A stretch of DNA of 64,000 nucleotides from Corythoichthys intestinalis. Its lineage: Eukaryota > Chordata > Actinopteri > Syngnathiformes > Syngnathidae. The stretch covers positions 49,396,398-49,460,397 of the forward strand of contig NC_080410.1 of assembly GCF_030265065.1 (NCBI RefSeq). Direction: 5' to 3'. The stretch's first letter is position 1; every line of letters starts with the position of its first letter. Of this stretch, positions 1 through 23,040 are shown piece after piece. The position numbers were made by a program, and so were the translations under genes. The notes below the pieces were generated by a model. It saw only the letters and a program-made list of their open reading frames with translations, was not told the origin of the DNA and made no database searches.

Positions 1-1080
1 ATAATAATTCCTGTATTAATGTAACGAATCGGGTTCTAATGTGGCGGACGTTTTTTGCTGACCCTGAACGCACCGCGGGGCTGACGTGCCAGAGACAGAC
101 GGGTGAGCTTGAGTTTCACTTTCACTTTGAATGTTTTCTTGAGAACACCGTCAATTGCGGCAGACAGAAGGTGTTTTTGTTTTGAATAAGTTGTGAAATA
201 AATGATAAAAACATGGCGAAGTTGGCGATTTCTCTGGAGATGTTACCACGATAAGAATTGTCAGTTTAACTTATAAAGACTGGCGAACGATGGTCGGAGG
301 AGGACCGTGGAGATGTATTGTTGAGCCATTTCACGGATGCCCACCCTACGCTCATATTTTTCTGTCATTTCCATCTTCATTTAGAAGGTAAGCGTCAACT
401 TTTTCCTTGTTTCACCACCTGTACCAACCTTTTCTGAAACCAGTGTTGATTTGTCACACAAGAAAATCCGCCGTGCATTCGTCTGCAGTGCTGCCATTGT
501 CGTCGTATTTCGAGCATGTCGTCGGATGTAGAAACAAATGGCGAGTCAAATTTTACGTCAGATGTCGAAAAGTTCGTGTGTCGAAGCGATCGTATGTAGA
601 GGTACCACTGTATTTCAGTTATTTATTCTTTTTTTTTTTTAATCTATTTGAAACTTAATATATACTTGTGTTCGAGTCGTGCTAACCTAAAGGACTTTAT
701 TTATTTTAATTCAATTTAGAATATCTCAGTTATTTATTGTTATTTTTTAAACTTACTTGAAACTTAATATATACTTATGTTCAAATTTTCTAATAGGCTG
801 TTTTGAAAAATAGAAAAATCCTGTTGAAGGGAAAAAAAGTGTTTTCATATATTTTTTAACCCAGCTATCTCACAGTAACACATTTTAGAGCTGTAATTGC
901 AATAACGTGAAACCGTGATATTTTGGCTTAAGATTATCATACCGTCAGAATCTCATTCCACCACATGCCTAGAAAAGGGTCAGGGAAATCATTGAAACGT
1001 TAAAAAAATTGAAAGAAAAAAAAAAGCGCATAGCTACTTTTCTCTATGCCTGTACTTTATATTGCTTAGCGTGCATTTTC
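1..1080. other. Unassigned AT-rich DNA with a short local duplication
   Basis: No gene is recognised. The segment at about 611-690 is repeated at about 722-800 (period near 111 bp), both copies sharing cagttattta and gaaacttaatatatactt. The first 300 bp are richer in CpG and contain a GCACCGCG...GACGTGC stretch that recurs near 16850-16870 inside a hAT copy, so part of this may be transposon-derived. Confidence 0.35.
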
Positions 1081-1253
1081 TAAACGGATGTGACAACTTG
1101 ACACCTATTTGGTACTTGAGTGTAAAGGCTTTTAAAGGCAAACAAAGCCACGTTCCCGTAGGATGCATTGCTGATCATCATCACTTGATGCTCAGCTCGA
1201 GCCACCTCGGCTGAAAGACCCCTTTTTATCCTCCCTCCGAACGCTCCTTTGTG

Positions 1254-1264
1254 ATGATTCAGCA
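1254..1264 (-). promoter_or_regulatory. NF-E2/small-Maf-like site
   Basis: On the minus strand the sequence reads TGCTGAATCAT, one base away from the NF-E2/CNC-small Maf consensus TGCTGAGTCAT. It sits next to CpG-rich promoter-like DNA where synteny predicts the 5' end of mafg. One short motif is weak evidence and no function is shown. Confidence 0.2.
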
Positions 1265-1439
1265 AATTTAAATCATAATTACGATGCCACACGCAAAACA
1301 AAAGACCTCAGCTTTTTGCTTGGCCGACGTTCCAAATTGGCGCTACGTGACAGCAGATTCGTCACACACACAAAAATTCGAAGGGGGGAAAAAATGAAAT
1401 AATACCAGATTTCATTAAGAGGCGGATTCGATTATGGAA

Positions 1440-2185
1440 TAAAACGGCTTCTGAGGAGAATAATAAAGAGGACAGACCTGGTTTGGCTTTGCGAGTTCGG
1501 AATCGGCCGCTCCTCTTTTGACGGCGAGGTGATGGAGCAGCAGCAGCAGGTTCGCAGGAGTTGACGTTAGCCGAACACTTTGGACATTCCGCGACCCCCT
1601 CCGCGCGTCAAAGTGTCAAACAACTCCCCCGCCTACTAATAAACAAGCGGGGCACAAGGGAAGGAGAGCAGGAGACCCCCCTCGCAACCTTCCGGTTTAC
1701 ATTCGGGAGCTAAGCAACGCTCGCTACCGTCACGTCCCCCCGAGTGCCGACGAGCCTAACATTCTGACATTTTTCTACCAAAAACTAGCCCGTTTTATCG
1801 CTTTTTAGAAGGTACAACACGACGCACTTCCGCTTTCGAAATAAAATACAGGAAAACGTGTGCCTGCACACTGCGCGCTGGGGAAGAGGACTCTTATTTT
1901 GAAGTAAACAGCCTTGCGAAATATCGTTAACTTGACTGGAGAGGAGCTAAATGGCTAAACCAGCTGTCAAAAGCAAAACGCGCTCAGCCCAAACAACGGA
2001 AAACACACCTGACTCAGCAGGAGAGACGTTTCCTTCCGTCAGTAGATTTTTGGACGGCACACATTCGAGAAGTCCCCCGTTTCTCTTGGAAACGGAATAA
2101 AGACAATTAAATACGTTCCTTGTAGGTTCCGTTCTGTTGTTTGTACCGAGTTGGACGTCATCATGTTTGGTCACGTGACTTCATT
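1440..2185 (-). promoter_or_regulatory. CpG-rich promoter-like block (possible mafg 5' end)
   Basis: This block has many CpG dinucleotides against an AT-rich background and no long ORF. It ends with a perfect palindromic E-box GTCACGTGAC at 2170-2179, the CLEAR/USF/TFE type. If the human order MAFG-PYCR1-MYADML2-NOTUM holds here, mafg would be transcribed leftwards from about this point with its coding exons outside the window. That assignment is inference from synteny only. Confidence 0.35.
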
Positions 2186-2431
2186 CATGAAGCACCCCAC
2201 TTCCACCTCGAAAAAACATAATAACTCATTGTTGGCTGCCATTGATGATGAAAAATGAACTGTTTTTACAGTGAACACACTTCGTCATAATTCCACTTAG
2301 AACTGTCACCTTAAGGAAAAAGATCAAAACAACTATTCTGCTCTTTAATGTCAGTTCATGAATTCAATCCATTTGGACTGGAAGGTGTTTGTACCAGCAA
2401 TCAATGCAAGTCCTCCCATTTCAAATGGATT

Positions 2432-2559
2432 TGACGTCAATGCCAATAACAATGAATGACGTCACATATAGTTTGTTATAAAACGCTCTGTGCGACGTCA
2501 CAAATAGCCTATTGAAAAGGTCATAATGACATCATTGTTAACATTTTATCATCACGTCA
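2432..2559. promoter_or_regulatory. Cluster of five CRE-like sites
   Basis: Two perfect TGACGTCA palindromes lie at 2432-2439 and 2457-2464. Near matches follow at 2493-2500 (CGACGTCA), 2527-2534 (TGACATCA) and 2552-2559 (TCACGTCA). The spacing is 25-36 bp. This is the type of site bound by CREB/ATF. It could be a real enhancer upstream of the CpG-rich block or an old diverged tandem repeat. Confidence 0.35.
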
Positions 2560-2582
2560 ATAACCTTATATATGCAAGGTAG

Positions 2583-3105
2583 TAGGGCTGCAGCAACCAA
2601 TTATTTTATTATTGGATTAATCCATCAACTAGTTAGTTCGAATAATCGAATAAGTAACATTTATTGCGTTGCAGAATCCATTTTACGAGATGCAAAACAA
2701 AGGCTTGCTAAGATTGCACTTTCAAAAGAGCATTAAATGCGAATTCAAATTAAAATTCCCGAGTGTTTCTTCAAAGTACACAGAATTGCACTTTAATTTC
2801 AAAATAAAATACCTGAGTTGAGCATCAAACAGTATAAAAAAAAAGGATCTAAGTACTGTACAACAAAAGAATAATTGGCGAACTTGCATAGCAAATGTCC
2901 GTTAGCTTAAATGCTATAAAATGCTAACGTCCTTTTTTTAAATTTATTTTTTATTTTTTTTTAACAAAGCTCTTAACAAACCGTTCAAACACATATTCCC
3001 ACAAAAATCTGCTGAATATACCAATAAACAAAATTACGAAAGCATAAAAAATCATATAGCTCAAACAAAAACTTACCTTGTTAGTCTTGAAGCAACACTA
3101 GGTGA
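2583..3105. mobile_element. hAT-beta family copy, 3'-truncated
   Basis: It starts with the terminal sequence TAGGGCTGCAGCAACC and follows the same internal sequence as the fuller copies at 20130-22028, 47737-50201 and 62271-62831. Similarity fades near 3105 and the opposite terminus is not found, so no target duplication can be shown. Confidence 0.7.
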
Positions 3106-4370
3106 CTTTTTAAACTTTATAAAATATTTTTACAACATTTGTGACGATATGTCAACTGACAACTAATTAAATGACACTTCTTTTATAATGTGCTGACTGC
3201 TTTACAGCATACGTCACTTCCCCCTTTTCCCCATTTATTATAAAGACGGAAGTCGATGCGAACAGTTTCACGTGAATTCTGCTAAGATGGCAGAGCAACA
3301 AAAGAGAAAAAAGTTTAGTCCAAGGAGACAAAAAAAGAAAAGGGGAGGCTAACATGATAAAAGGATGCTCAAAAATAAACACTGGCCTGGCTGTCACTCG
3401 CTGGTGTGAACGCCCCGCTCCCCACCTGAAGTCGTCAGCTCAGTTGGGGGTGGAGTTGAGCAACTAGATTTTGGAAATTACAGAAAAAGCAGTTTCTGCT
3501 CTTGCACCCCTCTCTAAAATAAACTGCTGTATTTCAAGCCAAGATAACTGTTGTGTTTGGTAGAATAACAAGTCTATATGCTGCCATAGCAGATTCATGG
3601 CGCAATAAGCCCCCAAACTATTTTTAAATTGTCCGTTTTACCCTGAAAACCCCCGTTTGCAGACGTAGCCTAACCACTTTTGTTTCAACCTAGCCATAAG
3701 AAGAAGGCAAGTACCGGTAATCGTATATATTATTCGAAATGTCTATCATTTTTTACTTAGGATCATTAATTGATGTCTAATATTTAGTTTAAAAAAAACT
3801 TTTTATACAAATTATTCACCCCCATATTTTAAACTTTTAAACAAATTCCGTCACAAAGAAAAAATTGGCGTCTGTAAAAAAGTCACAGATATCTACCTCA
3901 TAACTATCGCTTAATTGTATTTTTTTCGATACTGATGCACTTCCCCCAATATTTTAGATGATTAATAATCGATCCAAACAAAGAAAAATTTAAAAAAAAA
4001 AAAATTTAAAGGGTAAATATATGAAAATGAAAATCTCGACCACTCCTTGATGTCTGCGATTTCTGCATCGCGACCCTTGTTATATTACCAGTTTTTTTTA
4101 TGAAAACAAGGTAAGTATGCGATAATATCGCATTAAAATATTGGCGTCTTTAATTCTGCTCTCGCATGCTTTCACCTCCAGTTAGGGTTTTGCTGTTTAA
4201 ATTTGTTTTGTTTTTTTTAGATGCCCTCCAGTTCAAAATTTTTCTTCCCCCAGAGAATTGAGATTTTATGCTTTCCAGTGATATATCACACATGCATATC
4301 AGACAATTTTGAAATCCAGCCAAATTGGGTGTCTCAGAGCGGAACTTCAAGTCACCTGAGTGTTTTACGC
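3106..4370. other. Probable decayed transposon DNA, unclassified
   Basis: No host gene is recognised. A start codon at 3286 opens a short lysine- and arginine-rich frame (21 codons, beginning MAEQQKRKKF) that looks like the N-terminus of a transposase or captured exon but stops at once. The remainder is AT-rich with short poly-A/T runs. Confidence 0.3.
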
Positions 4371-4427
4371 CATATATATATATATATCTATATATATCTA
4401 TATATATATAGATATATATATATATAC
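4371..4427. repeat. (TA)n microsatellite with TATC interruptions
   Basis: Alternating TA dinucleotides interrupted by single C or G bases make a self-complementary tract. It directly abuts the terminus of a Tc1-like fragment, and TA is the target dinucleotide of that superfamily. Confidence 0.85.
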
Positions 4428-4978
4428 AGTGTATCACAAAAGTGAGTACACCCCTCGCATTTCTGCAGATATTTAAGTATATCTTTTCATGGGACAACAC
4501 TGAAGAAATGAAACTTTGACACAATGAAAAGTAGTCTGTGTGCAGCTTATATAATAGAGCTCATTTATTTTCCCCTCAAAATAACTCAAAATATAGCCAT
4601 TAATATCTAAACCCCTGGCAACAAAAGTGAGTACACCCCTATGAAAAAATGCGCAACCCTAAATGTTCAAATTGAGTACTGCTTGTCCTTTTCCCTCCAA
4701 AATGTCATGTGACTCGTTACAGGAGTGCTGTCAGCATTGCTGCAGAGATTGAAGAGGTGGGGGGGTCAGCCTGTTAGTGCTCAGACCATACACCCCACTC
4801 TTCATCAAATTGGTGAGCATGGCTGTCACACCAGGGGGAAGCCTCTTCTGAAGACGGTACACAAGAAAGCCCGCCCGTCTCATCAGGTCATAGGACATGG
4901 TTCCAGTAATCCATGTGCTTTGTTGACGTCTTTGCAAACTGTTCACGGGCTTTCAAAAGAAACAAAAATAGTCTTATA
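4428..4978 (+). mobile_element. Tc1/mariner-like transposon, truncated
   Basis: It begins with a terminal inverted repeat of the form CAGTGTATCACAAAAGTGAG, a common fish Tc1 type whose 'GTGAGTACACCCCT' motif recurs at 4622. The region 4730-4970 resembles the N-terminal part of a Tc1 transposase gene in broken frames. The catalytic part and the right terminus are missing. Confidence 0.7.
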
Positions 4979-4979
4979 C

Positions 4980-5745
4980 TAGAGGTCTACCGATATATCG
5001 GCCAGCCGATATATGGACATTTTTCCAGCAACGGCCATTGGCCGAGTTACAAAAAAATAAGCCGATCATAAAGGATTTTGATCAGGCGTCTGTGGCTGCC
5101 GCTGACTGACGGTAGGACCCCAGAAGGACCCTTTGCAAAAGCTTGAAAGCAGTGTCCAGGCTTGCCTGTTTAGTAAATATTGAAAGATTTTTTTTTTTTT
5201 TTTATCTTGGATGAGAGAATATGCCATGTTGCTTTAGCCTTTTGAGGTACTTACTGAGTGATCCTTACACCCTAAATATAACTTGTAGCATTAGTGTAAC
5301 ATTCACGTTAGCATTAAACATGATGAGCATCCTCTTAAACTCTCACTATCTCACTTGTTTACATCTCCCCGTGATGTCCTGATGGGTTTAAACTTTTAAA
5401 AAATAATGTACAGTTCTTGCTGAGTGAGTGTGTATAATAATAAAAAGAAGTGCTGCGTTCGTTAGTTTGGTAAAACTAGACCGAATTAGTCATTACAGTC
5501 CCAGGTCATCATTGTAAATCTGAAGCTGTTTAAGCAATTTAAAAAAAAAATTGCCTCTCATAATCTCCGTGCCTAAAAAAAAGTACATCTGCCACAAATA
5601 TCAGAATAACAGCTTACAAAATCGGCTTTAGGTATAGGCAATCGGTGGATTTTTTTTTTTTTTCAATATATCTTGTTTTATTTTTAGATTTTAAATTATT
5701 GGTGTGGGCATCGGCATTTAAAAATCCCATATCGGTCGACCTCTA
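4980..5745. mobile_element. hAT-like element with TAGAGGTC termini
   Basis: The termini are inverted repeats: TAGAGGTCTACCGATATATC on the left and ATATCGGTCGACCTCTA on the right. The interior has no transposase frame, so this is non-autonomous. A clean 8-bp target duplication was not found. Confidence 0.7.
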
Positions 5746-6321
5746 TATTATTACTCCCGGAAACAGCGAAAGAGGAAGCACTGTAACTTATGTTAAAAAA
5801 ACAAAAACAAAAAAAACGGTATCGGATCGAGACTCGGTATCGGCAAATTCTCAAAATTAGTTGACTCTCAAGCAAAAATATGCCATCGGGACATCCTTGG
5901 TTGCAAGTGAACAATCACATTCTAACTCACCAAATGTTCAGGTCATTAAAAACATGCACGCTAGGTTCATTTAAGATTAAAAAATTTCTATCAAAATGGA
6001 GATAACTTTAAATGTATGTAATCAGATAGAAATTAATTCAAAATGGAGGACATTTTTTGCCCAAATTTAGCTGGCATTAACTTCGGCCAGTCTACGTGTG
6101 ACCATAATAAATGGTCGAGAAATGTACAGATGGAGTGTAAAATAAAATGAAAAAGACTATCATTGACATCCAGTGGTTAACATGGCTGCTTCACAGTTTA
6201 AGATTCGCGGTTTGATTCTTATCTCTCGGCCCTGCGCGGAGATGATGCAACCCGTGACTGTCTGAGAAAAGTTTATCACTGTGTAAATGTATTTCTAAAA
6301 ATTGATGTCACTTGTACTTGG
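5746..6321. other. Element fragment and possible SINE-like piece
   Basis: 5810-5900 (GGTATCGGATCGAGACTCGGTATCGG... GGGACATCC) looks like one end of another hAT-type element. 6165-6260 resembles the tRNA-like head seen in fish SINEs or LINEs (AGTGGTTAACATGGCTGC... GGTTTGATTC) but is too diverged to call a tRNA. The part nearest 6321 would be the 3' UTR of pycr1; no clear AATAAA was seen there. Confidence 0.35.
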
Positions 6322-18407
<12,086 letters not shown>

Positions 18408-18594
18408 CCTACCTGCGTTCCAAATGAGAAAGTCCACCTGATATCATGGGCATTGCCAGACATATTTCACTGGGTCATGTGCCCCAGTATTGATCTGCAG
18501 TTCCCCAGTATAAATTTCACCAGTAAAAAAACTAAACTTTGGAGTTTTAAATCTACACAGCATAATAAGGCTTCGTAATATGGAGCCCCTAAGG

Positions 18595-20008
18595 CAGACA
18601 TGTCCAAAGTCCGGCCCGGGGGCCAAATGCGGCCCGTGGTCAAATTTCATCCGGCCCCCAGCCCCTGTCATAAAATCAATAACGTCTGGCCCGCACACAG
18701 ACTTAATAAATCAGTCAGCAGTACTGCTACCAGCATATGAAGTAGCTTACACACTAAATGCTGTTCCTTATTTACCCACGAAAAGGCAGCAGCACTCTAA
18801 GCAAAATCACCCCGTGTAACCCTTACTTCCAATTTTCTAAAATGGTGACAATCAACAAAAAAAAAAAAAATAACGTTGACTGCGACGGCCGACACTTGAA
18901 GGATAGGTGGAAATTGGACTGTTTCTTCACTAAAATACGCAACAACTGTCTGCCTCATTTGCAAAAAGACAGTTGCTGTTTTTAAAGAGTTCAATGTGAG
19001 GCGATATTACCAAACAAGACACGCTGACATGTACGACAAGATTACAGGGAAGATCCGTAGCGAGAAATTGAAGCAACTTGAAGCTAGTTTAATTTCACAG
19101 CAGCAGTATTTCGCAAGAGCCCGAGAGTCGAAAGAGAACACCACAAAGGCTAATTGCGAGATTGTTGAAATTATTAATTAAAGAAAATAGGGCTGTCAAA
19201 ATTAGCGCGTTAACGGGCGTTAATTAATTTTTTAAATTAATCACGTTAAAATATTTGACGCAATTAACGCACATGCCCCACTCAAACAGATTAAAATGAC
19301 AGCAGTGTAATGTCCGCTTGTTACTTGTTTTTTGGTGTTTGGCGCCCTCTGCTGGCGCTTGGGTCCAAATGATTTTATGGATTTAAGCACAATGAGTGAG
19401 CATGGTGTAATTATTGACATCAACAATGGCAAGCTACCAGTTTATTTTTTGATTGAAAATTTTACAAATTTTAATAAAACGAAAAGATTGAGGGGTTTTA
19501 ATATAAAATTTCTATAACTTGTACCAACATTTATCTTTTAAGAACTACAAGTCTTTCTATCGATGGATCGCTTTAAGAGAATGTTAATAATGTTAATGCC
19601 ATCTTGTTGATTTATTGTTATAATAAACAAATACTGTACTTATGTACCGTACGTTGAATGTATATATCCGTCTTGTGTCTTATCTTTCCATTCCAACAAT
19701 AATTTACAGAAAAATATGGCATATTTTATAGATGGTTTGAATTGCGATTAATTACGATTAATTTTTTTTTTTTTTTTTTTTAAACCTCGTAATTACGATT
19801 AATTTTTAACCTGTAATTAACTCGATTAAAAAATGTAATCGTTTGACAGCTGTAAAAGAAAATAATGAAGCAAATGTGACACAAAGAATGGCTTGCTAAA
19901 ATTTGCTTAAATACATTGTTCTACGTAAAGCACGTCAGCCAAGGTCGGCCCCCCACATTTTTACCACACCAAATCTGGCCCTCTTTGCAAAAAGTTTGGA
20001 CACTCCTG
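18595..20008 (+). mobile_element. hAT (Charlie-like) transposon remnant with BED-finger transposase
   Basis: Its ends are CAGACATGTCCAAA and TTTGGACACTCCTG, flanked by near-identical 8-mers CCCTAAGG (18587-18594) and CCCTAAAG (20009-20016). The + strand at about 18842-19182 encodes the N-terminus of a hAT transposase of the GTF2IRD2/ZBED type. One frame reads to CFFTKIRNN; then, after a shift, CLICKKTVAVFKEFNVRRYYQTRH gives the BED zinc finger, then a helical stretch up to KANCEIVEIIN and a stop. The catalytic core is deleted. A hAT-alpha copy sits inside (19188-19854). Confidence 0.85.
19188..19854. mobile_element. hAT-alpha element, short form
   Basis: It begins TAGGGCTGTCAAAATTAGCG and ends GTTTGACAGCTGTA (one decayed end), with a perfect 8-bp duplication AAAGAAAA at 19180-19187 and 19855-19862. 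It is inserted into the Charlie-like remnant. Confidence 0.93.
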
Positions 20009-20016
20009 CCCTAAAG

Positions 20017-20129
20017 GGACATCGACAGAAATAAAATAAATGTAAACAATCTAGTTTGCACTAGAAACTATCTGGTGCGCAGCAGAAACAATCTCGTGCG
20101 CACCAGATAGTATGTGGTGCACTAGCAAC
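20017..20129. repeat. GGTGCGCACC palindrome-rich element fragment
   Basis: It holds repeats of the palindromic word CTGGTGCGCACCAG in diverged form. The same sequence continues after the hAT-beta copy (22029-22070), and a fuller copy is at 30951-31667. The Charlie-like remnant (from 18595) and hAT-beta (from 20130) both inserted into it. Confidence 0.6.
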
Positions 20130-20400
20130 TAGTGTTGCAACGATTAATCGATTAACTCGAATAATTCGATGAGAAAATAGCTTCGAATCAGATTTTGCTG
20201 CTTTGAGGCTTCGTTTAATTAGTGTCGCATTGTAATGGTTTGTTTTGAAAGTGTTTGCATTTAGTTTTATTGATTTGGGAGGATACACTGCCATCTAGAG
20301 GCAACAGTGAATATGAGATAACTCATCTAACATGGCTGGATCCAGCTGCTCCCTGTTAAGACCAACATAAGTTTTTGTTTGAGCTAATATGATTTTTTAT

Positions 20401-20443
20401 AGAATAGAATAGAATAGAATAGAATAGAATAGAATAGAATAGC
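20401..20443. repeat. (AGAAT)n microsatellite
   Basis: Eight to nine perfect copies of a pentamer, here taken as the tail of the minus-strand LINE fragment. Confidence 0.9.
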
Positions 20444-20460
20444 CATTTATTGTCATTATA

Positions 20461-21115
20461 CGGTTGTTTTCCAAAATTTCCAGGTTCGCGGTGAATCAGT
20501 AACAGGCAAACTTTTGCTCAATAGACGATGTTTATTGATTAGAAAATGCAGAATAAATGAGATTAATTGATTACAATCCCACAAGAGCAAGCAACAAGTA
20601 TCAAAAACATGCAAAAACAACGGTAACGTGACACTAGATTTGAGTTTGTCAATCCCAGAATCCCCGCGTTATCGTAACAACACAACTAGTTGTCCCCTTA
20701 GCAATGAAAATCGCTTACCGTGACAAATGAGTGGGAAGCCAGCAACACTCCGGCAGAGCGGCAAAGGAACAAAGTCAGGCGATCCGTACGTGACCCCTGG
20801 TGGACTTCCTTTGCCGCTCTGCCGGAGTGTTGCTGGCTTCCCACTCATTTGCCACGGTAAGCGATTTTCATTGCTAGGGGACACTTGGTTGTGCTGTAAC
20901 GTAGCGCGGGGATTCTGGGGTTGACAAACTCAAATCTAGCGTCATTGTTGACATTTGTTATGCTTGTTTTTGATACTTGTTGCTTGCTCTTGTGGGATTG
21001 TAATCAATGAATCTCATTTATTCTGCATTTTCTAATCAATAAACATCGTCTATTGAGCAAAAGTGTGCCTGTTACTGATTCACCACGAACCTGGAAATTT
21101 CGGAAAACAACGGTT
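20461..21115. mobile_element. Fold-back element: near-perfect 645-bp palindrome
   Basis: Two arms of about 305 bp (20466-20769 and 20806-21110) are inverted copies of one another with few mismatches, around a 36-bp loop. CGGTT stands at both outer edges (20461-20465 and 21111-21115) as a likely 5-bp target duplication. It is inserted in the LINE fragment. No protein frame of note. Confidence 0.88.
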
Positions 21116-22036
21116 TTACAATGAATTTGTGGAGCATCTCCCTTTACAGTGCAGGACAAGTAAAAAATCTCGAAAGGGGCTTGTAAAAATAAAAGTATAA
21201 AATCTAAATAAGTATAAAATATATATGAGGTAGTCCTATATTCAGGCAGTGCAAATAATTGAAGTGAAGTAGCAGCAGTTGACAGTGAAGGCATTGAATA
21301 TTGCAGATTAATATTGCACGTGAATAAGTAATGCACATAGAATATGTGTGAATAGAAGTTAAGTTGCAGATGTTGACAGTGAGGCATTGAATATTGCACT
21401 TAGTAAGTATTGCACATAATATATTGCATGTAAATGAATATTGGACATTGGGTGATGTGGTGTTACATACTGTATGGCTGGCGATGGCTTTAGCAAAGAA
21501 ACTTTTCCGCAGTAGGTTTTTTCTTGCTTTTAAACACCTATAGCGTCTCCCAGAGGGGAGCAGTTCGTTATTTAGTTTAGAAGTATATTAAGTAGTTTTT
21601 TTTGTGGGAATAAGTGTTTGAAAGATTTTTAAAAAGCATTTCATAGCATTTAAACTCGCGGACTTTTTTTTAGCTAGCGGACTTTTTCTATGTAAGTAAG
21701 CCAATTGTTCTTTTGTTGCATTTCGATCCTCATTTATTATTATTTTTGAAACCGTTTGAGACTAAGCTCAGGTATTTTATTTTTAAATGCATTTATTGAT
21801 CTTGTGAAATGAAAGGGCAATTCTACATAGTTTAAAAACACTACGGATTTTTATTTTGTTTTCACATTTAAAGCTCTTTTTCGAGTGCAATCTTAGCAAG
21901 CCTTTGTTTTACATCTCCTAAAATTCCTTCTGCAACGGATCAAATGTTCCTAATCCGATTACTCGATTATTTGAACTAACTATTTGATAGATTAATCGAT
22001 TACTTAAATAATCGATAACCGCAGTATTCTAGAAAC

Positions 22037-22880
22037 TTATCTGGTGCGCAGCAAAAACTATCTGGTAAACTTGTATTTTGGTTCGATCATATATCGTTTA
22101 AAGCGCAATTTCTGATGTTTTATTATAGATAAGCGTAATTTTTTCGTTGCTTGCTTGCCATTGCCCCACTGTGCCCCAGTATTGTATTAGGTCTAGATAC
22201 GCCCCTGCTTGAGATTCGATCAGATGGCTGGTAATGATTAATTTCAGGTACACAAAGTGTCCGACTATAGATGAAGGTAATCTTACAATAAGTAATTTTA
22301 AACATGAGAGTATATTTATGAATCAGTGAGACAAAACAATAAAATGAAGAAGCGACATAGACACTAACGTCTTGGCATTGCATTTATCTCAAGATCAAAA
22401 TTCATTCTATTATTAGATTATTTTGATCAACAGTTGGAGTATTTCCACTGGGCTGGTTTTATACACCACTGCAGTTAAAATGATCGTAGGCATACAAACC
22501 GTGTCCATTAGAACATTTCACAAATTGTTCTAAGGATTATTTTGAGTGAACCTCATAAAGAATACTAATGTAAATATGATATAGCATGAAAAATAATATA
22601 TAAAGTGCATGGTATTGTTAAATTATGGAAACAAATATTCATAAACATACTAATTTTGTTTAAAACGACTCCAATTCAAGTCATATTCACTGTATATTTA
22701 ATTCATAAACCATAAAATTCCTACATAAGTATTCTTTACATATATATTTGTTCTGACTATATCGGCAGCCCAAAAGTCAACGACTCATAATAGTTAATTA
22801 ATAATGATCTTTTAGTGTGTTGACCTCAAAAAACAAAGTAAGACAAATTATGTGGGAACATTTTTTTAAGGCTAAAAGGG
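22037..22880. other. AT-rich intergenic DNA, nothing recognised
   Basis: The first 35 bp continue the GGTGCGC element. Beyond that I see no ORF, repeat family or motif I can support. Confidence 0.4.
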
Positions 22881-23040
22881 TAAACAAACACTACTTCCTA
22901 AATATGTTGTCAACAGCACCATAGAAATTCATTTAAAAAAAAAAAAAGAAAGACATAAACTTACTTTTACAACAACGAAATACTGTACTTGAAGAAAACA
23001 CTGTACCACTTTCCACGTCGCTCTCGACTTGTTGTGAACT

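Larger units (their letters stand above)
20400..21567 (-). mobile_element. LINE 3' end fragment (L2/CR1-like)
   Basis: An (AGAAT)n run at 20401-20443 followed by CCATTTATTGTCATTATAC, and at the far end the phrase CTCCCAGAGGGGAGCAGTTC, fit a LINE 3' UTR with its pentamer tail reading on the minus strand. No reverse transcriptase is left. Class assignment is from memory of such tails and is tentative. Confidence 0.55.
20130..22028. mobile_element. hAT-beta copy interrupted by a LINE piece and a palindrome
   Basis: It starts TAGTGTTGCAACGATTAATC and ends AATCGATAACCGCAGTATT. The flanks CTAGCAAC (20122-20129) and CTAGAAAC (22029-22036) are 8-mers differing at one base. The element's own sequence is 20130-20400 and about 21568-22028; the rest is inserted. 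Confidence 0.85.

Noticed and set aside
3286-3351. Short basic peptide MAEQQKRKKFSPRRQKKKRGG-type frame as a gene
   Set aside because: Twenty-one codons only, no splice donor that I could support, and in a region of transposon debris.
6165-6260. tRNA gene
   Set aside because: Only a rough B-box-like GGTTTGATTC is seen; no cloverleaf can be folded by eye. More likely a decayed SINE/LINE head.
21004-21399. 131-codon minus-strand frame
   Set aside because: It spans one palindrome arm and the LINE 3' UTR; low-complexity Tyr/Phe-rich text with no family match.
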